Part shown: one piece after another, positions 27,507 through 40,300 of the stretch
Layout of the letters: every line of letters starts with the position of its first letter
Position numbering within the stretch: the stretch's first letter is position 1
Assembly: GCA_017461985.1 (NCBI GenBank)
Contig: JAFTSA010000004.1
Location: 1 to 64,000, forward strand
Length of the DNA: 64,000 bases
Origin: Clostridia bacterium
Lineage (GTDB): Bacteria > Bacillota > Clostridia > Christensenellales > CAG-917
Reading direction: 5' to 3'
Position numbers and translations under genes: made by a program
Notes under the pieces: generated by a model
What the model was told of the DNA's origin: nothing
Seen by the model: only the letters and a program-made list of their open reading frames with translations
Databases searched by the model: none

Positions 27507-27834
27507 AAACGCGCTATTTGGCACAATAAAAAAGCACTCGTGTTGAGTGCTTTTTTTTACTAATTGTGTGCGAACTCCTCTAAGCATATGTCCCCCTTCC
27601 TCATGTGTTTCCCCCTTCTGCCTACGGCAGAGCCCTACGGGCAGGGCAACACTCGGCTCTCGCACATTCAGCGACGTCGTCTCATTATGCCACTTGTCGC
27701 TTTGGTGCAAAAAAACAGAGCGCACCAGCGACTGCGTACAAATTCTGGTGCTCGGCGCTCCCTTCCTCGTCGCCGCTGCTCCTCGCGTTCCGTCTTCGAA
27801 CAAGTGAGTGCTTGTATAAGTACGCAACAAACAT
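27503..27834 (+). repeat. Dispersed structured repeat, copy A
   Basis: The sequence from the stop codon of the exporter gene onward matches copy B at 52106-52490: CTAAAAACGCGCTATTTGGC, then a terminator with an AAAAGCACTC stem, then a block opening GTCCCCCTTCCTCA, two TAC-loop hairpins (CTGCC-TAC-GGCAG, GCCC-TAC-GGGC), a GGTGC...GCACC hairpin, and the end CAAGTGAGTGCTTGTATAAG. The conserved part is non-coding: short frames through it differ between copies. Origin and function are unknown. Confidence 0.75.
27528..27558 (+). terminator. Rho-independent terminator of the exporter operon
   Basis: AAAAAAGCACTC (27528-27539), loop GTGTT, GAGTGCTTTTTTTT. It is part of repeat copy A. Confidence 0.9.
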
Positions 27835-28101
27835 CACTGAAAAAGCAACGGCAAAATTTCCGTTGATTTTTCAATTACCCCTGGAAAAAGTGGGTTTTTT
27901 GGCGTTTTTTTGCTTTTTTGAGGTCGTAAAAGTTTGGGACGGAAACCCTATCGGCGGCAGTAAGCCACCGCCCTAACACAAGCAAAACAGTGAGCCAAAC
28001 TACACCCAAAAATGAGGCAAATTTTTTGCCCTCACAAAGCCTGTTGCCTTGGGAAAAACATAACTTTTTTAACTTTTTTTCAAAAAAATCCAATAAAAGT
28101 C
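27835..28101. other. Intergenic stretch without a recognised gene
   Basis: This T- and A-rich stretch holds small hairpins such as GGCGG...CCGCC near 27952-27971 and TGAGGCAA...GCCCTCA (28013-28034), but no frame with ribosome site and coding character on either strand. It separates repeat copy A from the promoter of the giant gene. Confidence 0.5.
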
Positions 28102-28130
28102 TTGCCAGAATTGTACATATAATATAAAAT
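28102..28130 (+). promoter_or_regulatory. Promoter of the giant surface-protein operon
   Basis: TTGCCA (28102-28107) and TAAAAT (28125-28130) with a 17-base spacer. It gives a leader of about 170 bases filled with hairpins. Confidence 0.6.
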
Positions 28131-28157
28131 GTAAAAAGATTATTCTCTCCAAATTTC

Positions 28158-28291
28158 GGTTGGGTGCGTCAATCGGGCGCACCGCAACCTAGTATCCCAG
28201 CCGAAGGCGGATACAACTTGCAAAGCAATCATAACGTGCGCAAGCACTCACAACTCTAAACTTAAAAGCAAAACTTTCTCCCTGCGAGAAA
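28158..28291 (+). repeat. Hairpin array in the 5' leader of the giant gene
   Basis: Five hairpins follow one another: GGTTGGGTGCG with CGCACC-g-CAACC (28158-28189), GCC-GAA-GGC (28200-28208), TTGC-AAA-GCAA (28218-28228), GTGC-GCAA-GCAC (28236-28247) and TTTCTC-CCTGC-GAGAAA (28275-28291). The middle ones are joined by ATACAAC, TCATAAC and TCACAAC, fitting WYAYAAC. Related arrays occur at 50537 and 52545. It could control mRNA stability, translation or attenuation of the giant gene. Confidence 0.75.
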
Positions 28292-28306
28292 TCATACAAA
28301 GGCAAT

Positions 28307-31300
28307 ATGAACACAACAAGAAAGGAAAGATTCATCCAAAAAGCAACCCGCCTCACCGTAAAGGTGTTGCTTTTCAGTCTTCTCCTTTCTCTTTTTTTAT
28401 ACGCGTGTATAGGTGCAGGCGCTGACGCTCCCACAGGCGTCGCTGAAGCAACCGCAGGCGATTATTATTCCACAACTGGTGGAGATATTGTTCTCAAAAA
28501 AGAGGCACTTTCTGCAGGATATTTTACTCTCGATGAGACTTGGGGAACTTCATCTTATTCATCATACTGGAACTATAGTTACAGCAATGGCAATTACATT
28601 TCCTATTCTCCTGGCATTTGTGACGGTAATGGTGCGGGCATTAAGGCAATTAGTGACAATGTAAAAAACGGATATAACACGAATTCCGCATATGCATATA
28701 TCAATCTTGTTGCACCTGCAAACGTGACAATCGAGAGTGTGACTGTTAAAGTCGATATTTATGCACGATCCGATGGTTCAAACTGGTTGTCATCTGCTGA
28801 CCACTCAACAAAAGCAAACTTTGATATTGTAGGTATCAGTAAAACAACTAGTGTTGCACAAACCACGGCAGAAGAATATGGGGATAGAGATGGAACAAAC
28901 TCGTCTTCAATAACAACTGGTGTGACACATACGGAAACATTTTCTAATGGTCAGTCTATTCAATTGCGCCTCACTGGAACTTATTACAAAGAAGCTGGTT
29001 CTGTTCAAAAGAATGAAGTTCAACACTGGGCTCAGGCAAAGAATATTTCTATTTCAGTCACTGGCTACTATAATGTAACAGTCAACACTCAAGGAAGTGG
29101 AACTATCGCTGCTAGTGATGCAAGTGGTGCATCTTATTCAGGCACAACTGCGAAGTTTACAAAGACATCTGACTCCATCAAGTTTACTGCAACCCCTACA
29201 GACAGCAAATATGTTTTCACTGGTTGGTCAGACGGCAACATAGACAATCCTAGGACATTCACTGGTGCAGGTGTGACTCCTGGTGGCACATACACGGCAA
29301 TCTTTGAAGAAAGAGCGATTGTCGCTTATGACGCCAATGGTGGCGTTGGCACTGAGGCGTGGACTACTGAAACGAAATACACCACAATAACATTGCGAAC
29401 TGACTGCCCATACACACGAGACGGTTATTATTTTGTTGGGTGGGGCACAAGTGCAAGTTCGACTACGCCAGTGACAAGTGTGACAACTGGTGCTGGAGGA
29501 GAAACCACAAGAGTTTATGCCATTTGGAAAGGCATCAACTATACCATAACTTATGACGCTAATGGTGGCACTGGCTCTGTAGGACAAACCACAGGTACGT
29601 TCAATGGCGGCGATGCACCGCTGGCAGCCAATTCATTCGTCAGGACTGACCGCTTCTTTATGGGCTGGGATGTTGACGCAAATGCAACTTCAACTCCAAA
29701 TTGGCTCATCGGCACACACCCAAATTATAGTGTTGCCAAAGCCACAATGGGTTCATATTTGACTGCACTGCAAAACGGTAATATCAAAACCAGCAGTGTT
29801 TCATTCACAATGTACGCCATTTGGACACCTGCACTGGAATTTGGCAGTTATTCAGGCAGAACAGGCAAGTGGGGCACGGAAGGCAATCCCTATGTCATAA
29901 GAAATACAACACATCTCAACAATTTGAGAAATATTGTCAACGGAAATGCAAATGCAACAGGAAGCACCACGGGTTCATCTTTGGCGCGTTATACAAATCC
30001 TCAAGCAACTTCGCACAATTACTCAGGTGCATTTTTCGAGTTGGCGGCTTCTTTGGATATCGGAGGAGGAACGGTCAATCCTATAGGAACAAGCACCAAC
30101 AATTTTAGAGGAACTTTTGATGGCCTCAACAACACAATAAGCAATTATAGTATTCCTGCCGGTCAATACGGTGGGCTTTTTGGCTATATCAATGGAGCAA
30201 CCCTCAAAAACTTTACTGTAAGACCCGGCACAATCAATGGTGACGCCACGGACAAGGGCGCTGTGGTTGGTTATATGACAGGGTCCACGCTTTCAGGCAT
30301 AACCACTTCAGGTGGTGCTGTTTGGGGGCATGGTTACACGGGTGGCATAGTTGGTCGCGCCGAGGGCACAAGCTCCATCATCAATTGCACAAACCTGGGC
30401 ACTATTGTCTACAACAATGGCTCGACTGCTGGCACAGGTGGCATTTTGGGTTATGCAAATGGCACAATCACTGTCACTGGTTGCAAAAACTATGGCACAA
30501 CCAGCCCCACATCTGCCAACAACAACACAACGTACAACGTGTATTTCTCCAACGATACAGCCCGTGATGGTTGGGGAGGAATTGTCGGATATTCCAACAG
30601 TATGCTCACCCTTTCGGGTTGTGAAAACAGAGCAAGCTTGATTTGGAAACAAAACAATGCCGGTCACGACAATTTCTACGCAATCGGCGGAATTGTTGGC
30701 AAAATGAACAATGGCTTGATTTCAAGTTCCAAAAACTTTGGCAATATCGAAGGCGGAAAACTCACAGGTGGCATTGTTGGTGAAGTCATTGGCGGAGCAA
30801 CCGTGTCACAATGTTACAATGCAGGCGCCGTTCAGACCTGGAGTTTTGGCAAATATACATATTATAACGGCGATGGCGCATACGTGGGTGGCATCGCAGG
30901 CGCATCGCGCGGTACTATAGAATATTGTTATTCAATCGGTTCAGTCACCGACAATTCCGGCAAGGGTTTTGCTGGCGGCATCGCCGCAGCAACAGAAGGA
31001 AACATCAACTATTGCTATAGTGTTGCAACCATCTCTTCATCAGTAGGCACTGGCGTTGGCAACTTGCTTGGACACTCACCCAGTGTTGTCAACGTTGGCA
31101 CCAGTTGGGCATTCTTCTCAGGCGCAGTGCCTTCAACCAGCAACACATGTGAGCTTAATGGTTCAACTTGGACTCGCGGCAGAGCAGCAGTTTTGCCGTC
31201 TTCTATTGCGACAGCAAGCATACCCTCGGTGGTTGTTCCCGCTCTTGGAAACGTTGCTTACTCCTCTTGGGAGCAAATCACAGAGTATAAGTTTGATGGG

Positions 31301-34300
31301 TTTGGCCTCACTTTCACAACCAACGCAAACAGCTTCGTTCAAGCAGTCAACCTCACCACCAGCAAGGTGGCAGGCACTACACCCATTGAGGCTTCATTTG
31401 TCAGTTCATCAACATCAATTAACGGAACAACAAGCACTTCTGTCAGCAACCAAGTCACTCTCAGCATGGGCTTCAGTGCCAACATAGACAATAGCCATGC
31501 AGGTCTTTATATTGACCCCGGCAAAGCAATAGGGGCATCCATAAATTCAAAGACTTATGATGCAACAAGCGAGGCTCCTGTTCTTGGAACTGGCAACGCA
31601 GGAAGCCAAGCAAGATTCCTTTATTATCATGGTGGCAAGTGGCAAACAACTGCACCCACAAATGCTGGAACATATAGTGTGGCAGTTGAAGTCATTTCAA
31701 ATGGTGGTGTCATCGGCAGACAAACAGGACTCAGCTACACCATCAACAAGAGAACATTGACAGTGACTCTTGAGATGTCTGGTGGTTGGGCTGCATACAC
31801 GTACAATGCGGCTCACCAAGGCGTGACTTTTGTCAAGGTTGAAAATCTCCCCACCGCGCTGACAAATGCACAAAAGGAAAACGTATTCCAAGTGACATCT
31901 GATGGGACAAATAGTGTCACCTTGAGTAAAGTACATGGTTCTGGAACATTGCAATATAATGTAAGCGATGCAGTCAATGTCGGCAGTTATAGCGTCAATA
32001 TCACACTCAGTGACACTTCAAACTATACGCTTACAGGACGTGCTGCTGGATCATATAGTTGGACAATTAGCAAGAGAGAACTTACTCTGACCGCAACGTT
32101 TGAAAATAACCAAAATCTGTTTTCTTACGAATATTCTGCTGGACATCAAGGTGTAAACCAACTGCAGATTTCAAATTTCCCCACAAATTCAGGCAATCAA
32201 AACATTGTCACAGTTGAAACACTTTCGGGGTCAACCAAACCTACCGTAAGCCAAAAGACACAGAATCCTCTTGTTTACAGCATATCCGGTGCAAAGGACG
32301 TTGGCAACTATGGTTTTGTTGTCACCCTAATAGATACCCACAACTACACCCTAAAATATGGTTCAACAACCAGCGCAACCCACAACTTCTCTTGGGCAAT
32401 CACTCCCAAGAATTTGGCAGACAGCGATATAAATCCTAATTTCAGCCAACCTGATTTGGAATACACAGGCGAGGAAAAGGATGCAGGGTATACTGTCAAG
32501 TGGGCAGCAGGCAGTGGTGCAGGCAATGGCGCAAATGATAGTGGTGCTGAAATTACACTACTCAAGAACAACGACTTCACTGCATCATACAATGGTGTCG
32601 ATCGTGTCAATGTCACTGGTCAAGCAATCGTCATCACCATAACCGGCAAGGGCAACTATACTGGCACACGCACATTCTCTTATACAATCGTTCCTTATGA
32701 TCTCGTTGCGCACATTTTGACCACACGAGATGCTTTCATCTATTACGGCGGCACAGCATTTGGCGCTCCTTCAAGAAATGAAACTTACGGATGGGATATG
32801 TATCCTTTCGTAAATCTAACCGACTCAAATGGCTATGCAGCCCTTGACGCAGGCATCACTTCGGATGCACAAATTTATGACATTGTTTATTCTGCCGAAA
32901 GATTCAAACTGGTCACCAATCTCGGACAATTAAATCCCAATCTCATCACCGCAGAAACAACGTTGACGGATGGTGAGGTTTTCGACAGCATAAATGCTGC
33001 CACAGGCGTGTCAAGTTTGACCACAATCACATGGAGAGGCACACAAAATTACACAGGCACAATCACCGTCAAATTTGTTGTTGTCAACAGCGACTTTGGC
33101 GCAGTTTCACCTGCGGATCGCAATGGTGACGGCAAGGTTGAAAGCGAGTGGGGCAGTGTGGACAATCCTTACGTCATCAGCCACTGGATCCACCTCCTTA
33201 GACTCAGTGAAATCGTCAACGGCAACAGCGATCCTATCAATAGTGTCCGTGGCATGGGCGTCAACGAAAATAATGCAAGCGCCAATGTGGTTGCATCAGA
33301 TATATTCTATTCTGCCCACAATGCAGACGGAACAATCAAGAGATCATATTTCTTGATGAATTCCGATATTGACATTCCAGAGTATGTTTCCTTCAATCCT
33401 ATTGGTGGCGTCACATTCTCCTCCGCAAAGAAAGACGCATTCAACAATGACGTGACACTGTCATATTTTGGTGGCGTGTTCAACGGTTATGAGGCTGGTG
33501 CAAACAGAACTTACACCATCAATCTTAGAGATCATCTCAACGATGATTACACACTGCTTTCTGAAAACTTTAGAGCCGGCGGAGAAGATGTGGACAATCT
33601 CTTTGACGGCAACACCGCAACCAAGCTTTGTTATGACAACGGAAGCGGAAGCGCAACATTCATCATCGAAATCAGCAATCCTAGATACCTCCGCGGTTTC
33701 TATTGGGCAACAGCCAACGATACATTCCACACCAGCTATACATCTAGAAACCCCTACAATTTCCAAATTTGGGGTTCAAATGATAATTCCACATGGACAC
33801 AACTGATCAATATCAGCAAAGATAATTGGGTTGGAGAAAACTTTACTTATTCAGAAAACGTAAACTTCACCAACCCCGGTGCATATCGCTATGTCAAAGT
33901 GACCGTACGCAACAAGTCAAACAGTGGCCTCTTACAACTTTCAGAGTTTGGTGTTTATTCTGACTATGTTGGTCTGTTTGGCGTTGTCAAGGGCAATGTA
34001 ATCAACAATACAGCTGCTCATGCAGAAGTCAACAACGTCGTCATCACAACCACATCAGCCATTGAAGGAAATGACTATGTTGGTTCACTTATCGGCAAGG
34101 CAGACAGTTACGTGCGCGTTGATTATACCTATAAATCAGGAAATGCGTTGATAACAAGTCAATATAACAACACAATTGCCATCAACGGCGCAAACTACGT
34201 CGGTGGTGTTGTGGGCTACCTTGGTCTTGGCAGTGAAATGTACGGCGAATTTGTCAACAATGCAAATGTCAGCGGATCAAGCTACGTTGGCGGCATCATC

Positions 34301-37300
34301 GGTCAAATTATGGCAGGCGCAGGCCGTCAAGGCACAGGCGCAAACGCAGGCACCTATTATCTTGGTGAATACACCATTGACGGAGTCAAACGTGTATCAT
34401 CAATGACCAACTACGGCTCAGTGGTTGGCTCACAAGCATACACAGGTGGTGTCATAGGTGCAATGACTCAAAACAACGTAGCACCTTATGACGGAGTCAT
34501 CACCGTTTTCGAGCCTACGTTCATCCGCAACGAAGCCAACGTCACAGGTCAAACCGTTGTTGGTGGTCTTGTTGGACGCATTGAATTGAACAACGCGATC
34601 CGTCTCATCAACACCGAGGACGAAGGCCAAGCAAATTGGTCATACAACGGCAACATTGACAGCACTGTCTATGAAATCACCACAAACACCAGTTATGCAG
34701 GCGGTTTGTTTGGCGTGTTGAGCACAATGGGACACCAAATTGAAAGTGTGTTCTCAACGGCAGTGGTCAAGACTTCAGTTGACTACTCATTAATCAACGA
34801 AGGCAACTATATCGGCGGTCTCGTTGGCTATATGAACGGTGGTACGTTCAGATATTCATTCGTATCCCTCCCTGGCAACCAAAACGTGGACACAACCACG
34901 GATATGGTCCGAGGCGACAAATATGTTGGCGGTCTTGTTGGCAATATGGCACTGGGAACTTTGGACACTTGTTACGTCCAAGGCTTCATGTATGACAACA
35001 ACCTTACCACCGCAAGGGGCGGTGTTGCAGGCGTTGCCGCAACAGTTGCAACCATCAAGGACACTTGGGCGCTCTATCTCACAGCAGATCCTACGTACCA
35101 AAGTGTCCCTGCCAACGCATACGGCAACTATATCCTCTCATTCTGCAGCAGTAGTGACGGCGCAATGAACGCATACATTGACGAAATGTTCGTCTTTGCA
35201 GGCCTCATCTCTGACGGCGCAGTTTCAAGAGCCCACGCAACAGGCTCAGCAGGCGAAATCGAAGCAAAGAAGGGAAGCATCTCTCTCGGCATCGCTCTGC
35301 CCAGTGTTGGCACAATCACAGGCTACGACCAAAAGGCACAAGTTGTGTTCTACGACGGCAGTGGCTATGAAGATCCCTTCGAACACGCCTTTGAAGCCGC
35401 AGCAAACGACAGCAATGAACAAAACCTTTTCCTCCGTCTGAGTGCATCAACAGAGGGCAGTGTCATCATTGCAAAGACAAGCGTCCGCTTTGGCAGTATT
35501 TCAAACTACACCAACAGCACCGCTTGGGAAGAGAAGTATCTCTACATCGGCAAGACAGGTCTGTACAAGGTTGACGTGGTGGATCATCCCGACGACGACG
35601 GCAACTATCACAGAGGCAGTTATCAAACCTCTTACAGTTTCGACTATTCCGCAACAGGCAACTACGTCAAGACTTCAAGAGATTTGACTTTCCAATACGC
35701 AAAATATTCAGCAGTTGCACCTCGTGTCATCGCATCAGTTGCAGACTGGAACGCATTTGCAACCGACGTCAAAAATTCAGGCGTAGGCGGGCTTAGACAA
35801 TACGTCAAACTTGCCAACAACATCACAGTCACCCAATCAAACCTTGCAGGCAGAGAAAGCACGGACGACATCAGTGCGCACAACTTCCAGGGCACCTTTG
35901 ACGGTGACGGATATACCATTACAATCAACATTAACGGAGCAAACGCAGCATCACGCAATGAACTTGGCTTGTTCCCTCAAGCAGGCAATGCAACCTTCAA
36001 GAACTTGACCATCAAGGGCACTTGGACCAACCTTGGCAACGACTGTGGAGCATTTGTTGGACACGCACGAGGATGGCTCACCTTTGAAAACTGCATTTCA
36101 GACGTTGATATGTCAGGCAACGGACACAGCCACGGCGGTATTCTTGGCTCAACAAGTGCGCAAACCAAGTATGACTACACCTTTATTGCATGCGTCAACC
36201 TTGGCGATATTACGTCATACGAAAGTGGCAGTCAGGCATACGGTGTCGGTGGCATCATCGGCAATGTTTGGAATGGCTATCGTGACAGTGGCAACGACAG
36301 TTATTCCAGCACATTTGGTTCACAACCCATAATCCGCCTTGACTCATGCCGTAATGCAGGCAACATAATGGCATCATACAACGTTGGTGGCATCATTGGC
36401 AGAACAGGTGGCGCAACAGAAATCATCAGCTGTGGTAATACAGGCAACATTGAGGCGCTTTGTGAAGGCACGCCCTCAGCACCTTTAGCAACAAATAGTA
36501 TTTCCAAAGATGGTAGTGCTGGTGGTATCATAGGTCTTGTTGGTGGCTCTGGTTATGCTGACGTTTACGCATCATACAACACTGGCACAGTCCACGCATG
36601 GGGCAACAAAGCCGGTGGCATCATGGGTTCAGACACTGAATATACAACTCAATCACACGTCACCAAGGTGTACTATTGCTATAACACGGGAACGGTTAGC
36701 ACAGGTGGCAAGAAATTTGCCGTATTCAATTGGGCAGGCGTTGAAATTTTTGGAGTCATGATTGGTGATCCTTCACTTTCTGATAATGGAACGTACACAA
36801 TTGTAGCTCTTGGCTCTGGTCAATGGTGGGGTGTCAACTGTGGTGGTATTCTTGGCACTGCAGTCAATTCAGATATAAGGTACTGTTACAATGCTGGCGA
36901 TATCGTTGTGCGAGGAGCATCTGGTGAAGTAGGAACATGGCACGGACGTGTCGGTGGTATTGTTGGCATGGTTGACGGAACCACAACCTATATCCGCAAT
37001 AGCTACAACGTTGGCGATATCAAGGTTGAATCACGTGGTGCAAGCAATGACAGACCTAAATATGCTGGAGGTATCGTTGGATATTTCAAGGTTGTTGAAG
37101 GCACCGAAGCAAACATATTTGACTGCTACTCACTTAAGTGGCAAATTCAATGGCAAAACGACAGTGGCAACTACAAACGCTATCATATTGGTGGATACAA
37201 TCACAGTGGTATAAGCATTGGTGGAGATCAATACGATACTGATACCTATGCATCAAGTGGTGGCGCAGGACACGTGCTTTCTTCTGTTGCAGAACTCACT

Positions 37301-40300
37301 GCAATGATGAAGAGTAATGAAGAAATCAGCACCAACTCCGTCAACAGTTTGAACGGTTCATCTGAGAGTGACGCAGGTGTGCTCATCAACAACGACATCA
37401 AGAGTGGCAATTACCCCGGCTGGATTTTCTTGCCTGGTTGCTTGCCTCAACTTTCAATGTTTGCAGTTGACACTCAAAACGGCCTTGCAATGACCTCTCT
37501 CGGCTACGGCAGAAATAACCTTGGAGAATTTGTCCAACAAGTGGCAGGCAGTGAGTTCAACCCTTACGTCATCAAGGACGGCATAGACCTCCTCGGCGTT
37601 ATGGCACTTACCTCAGCAAAGGGCGGAAATTCAACCTTTGGTTTTGACGGCAAGTTCATTGAATTTGCAAATGGCACAAACAACCTTGCAGGAGACGTTT
37701 GTACGTATATTCAATTGCCCACCAGCGATGTCAACAGTGGCAATGACTACGTGTTCTATGACGGCTCAACCAAGAAGAAAGGCAAGAGTTATCACCTCTA
37801 TGACCGTGGTGCAAACGGACTCCATAACGGAACGCTGTCCACGTCAGATGCAACGATTTCAGCATCTAACAAGACTGCTCCCGCAACGAGTGTCTACGCA
37901 ACCAATCAAGAAAGCAGTGGCAACTTCACGCTGAATTCAAGCAATGCATATGCAACTTGGAAGGCACGCAACTATGGTTATAACGGCTCTTGGACGTCAA
38001 ACGTGGGATACGGCACAACCAACTGGAATCCCATCGGCTATCTGGGAGATAGCTCTGTCACGTCAGGCGGCAAAACCTATTATCGTGATTTCCGCGGACA
38101 TATTACAGGTGACCTCGGCGACGGCACCAATGCTGAAATAAGAGACATCAACTCCTATTATGGCTTTAATAGAACCAACGTTTACGCTGGTCTGTTTGGT
38201 GTTGTCCGCAACGCACACGTTGAAAACATCACCGTCACCGGCACAATTCACGCAGACACATTGAACGACAATGGTATAATATCTGCAGGTATCGTTGCAA
38301 AGGCTCTCGACAACTCCTATATCAGCGGACTGCAAGCAGGCACCGCAGGCACCGCAGGCACCGAACCACGTTCTCTCACCGTAAAGACTGGTCCTAATGG
38401 CGGAGCAGGCTACACCGGCGGTATCGTTGGCATGGCAGACAGTGGAGCAACAGGCAATCGTCTCACCATTGCCGATTCAGTTGTCATCAATGCAAGCATA
38501 AAAGGTTTCAAGGATTCTATCGGTGGCATTATCGGTTATTCAGTTGGCGCAGATGCGTCTTCATTCACTGATATCATAGGTTGCCACGTAGTGGGCGCTC
38601 ACATAGAGTCCACTGCTTCCGAAAAGAAACTTCTTGGTGGCATTGTTGGCGCACAAGGCGCAACAGGAGCGTTGACAGTTTCTGGATGCCACGTTGGCAC
38701 AGAGGGCAACACACCTGCTGATCTTGACAGCGAAAGCAGTTATGGAGTAGTCATCAAAGGCGACCACTCCTTCGGTGGTATCATTTCCTTCGCAGAAGCA
38801 GGAGCAGGATGCGCCAACGCATTTATCGATTGTTACGTCTGGGAAGACGTTCTCATCAAGAGATACAACGACAACAACGAAACGGACAAAGGCTATGGCA
38901 CCGCAATCGGAGGCATCGTAGGCTACGTCAGCGACGACGCGGCGGGCTATGCAACGTTCCGTGGTGAAATAGAGTTCCACGGCACTATCAACGTAAGTGG
39001 CTTTGACAACGTACAAAACGTAGGTGGCGTGGTCGGTTATATGGGCAGTTCAGCCCGAATGGAACAATGCTTTGTGACGGTGGCTGGCACTATCGATGCA
39101 GAGAGTTGTTCAAATGCAGACAGCATAGGTGGGTTTGCAGGCATTTCAAAGGGTGTTGCTCTTGACGGCATTTTCACAATCGCGCCCAGTCTTTTGACAG
39201 ACACTGCCGACAACGTCGGTGGCTTCATCGGTCTCAACGACGGTGACACCTACATTACAAGAACAACCACCATCGAAACCGGTGGTCAAATTAAAGCCCA
39301 CTACAACGTCGGTGGCTTCATCGGCGCAAACGCAGAGGGAAGCGCACTCCACATGGGCGCAGCCGAATACAAAGGCACTGTGTATGGTGAAGACGGTGAC
39401 AAAGCAAGCATCACACTCGGCGCTTCAGTTGACGGACAGAGATACATCGGCGGATTCCTCGGCTACAACAATGGCAAGGTCTTTGGTGAACATTGCTTGG
39501 TCACCAACACCGGCGCAGTTGGCACAAATGACAGCAGTAAGGGCACCAGTCTTGACGATACGGTGGACTGCATCGGAGGTGTCTTTGGCGACAACTCCTC
39601 CAACGGCGACATCAATATCAGCGCTGACGCAACTTTCATCAACAACGGTCAAGTTGGACATGAAGATCACGCTGTAGCATATCAAGAATTCGTGGGCGGT
39701 GTCCTCGGCGTTGCACTGGGTGACATCACCAATGAGGGCACCCTTGGCAATACAGGTTCTGTGTATGGCTATCAATATGTCGGTGGTGCAATTGGCGGTC
39801 TTGTTAGGGGCGTTATCAGTGGCGAACTTTCCAACGGCAACGATGTTGTCCTCCATGCAACAGCAGAGAGCGAAGCCCTCGTGGCAAGCGATGAAGCAGT
39901 GTCAACGGCAGCCACAGGCAGTTCAAGTGTTAAGGCAGTTGTCAACGTGGGCGGTGTTATCGGCGTCATCATGCAAGGCGCAACCATTTCAGGCGCAACC
40001 TTGACCAACTACGGCTCAGTCACCTCCACAGGCGACAGCTACAACGTGTCCAACTTGGGTGGTGCAATCGGCCTCAACTACGGCATCATTGAAAACTCTG
40101 AATTCTACAACTACGGCAAAATCAAGGCAAAGAACTTCGCAGGTGGTGCAATCGGCGTCAACGACGGCACAATCAGGAATTCAGACTTTGTCAACTCAGC
40201 AACAATCACCTTCACCGGCGACACCGCTCTCGGTGGAGCAGTGGGCTATATCACAAACAACTACACAACACACGGCACAACAGCATACTATCCTGACAAT

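Noticed and set aside
27547-27807. Plus-strand short frames inside the dispersed repeat (also 52179-52388 and 52199-52468)
   Set aside because: The translations look alike only because the DNA is repeated. Insertions between copies break the frames, and hairpins explain the conservation better.
27009-27830. 273-residue minus-strand frame across the ABC exporter end and repeat copy A
   Set aside because: It is antisense to a clear ATPase domain and runs through a terminator and the repeat; no coding signature.
28158-28291. CRISPR array
   Set aside because: The repeated unit is a seven-base spacer and the hairpins differ from each other. Repeat lengths do not fit and no cas genes are nearby.
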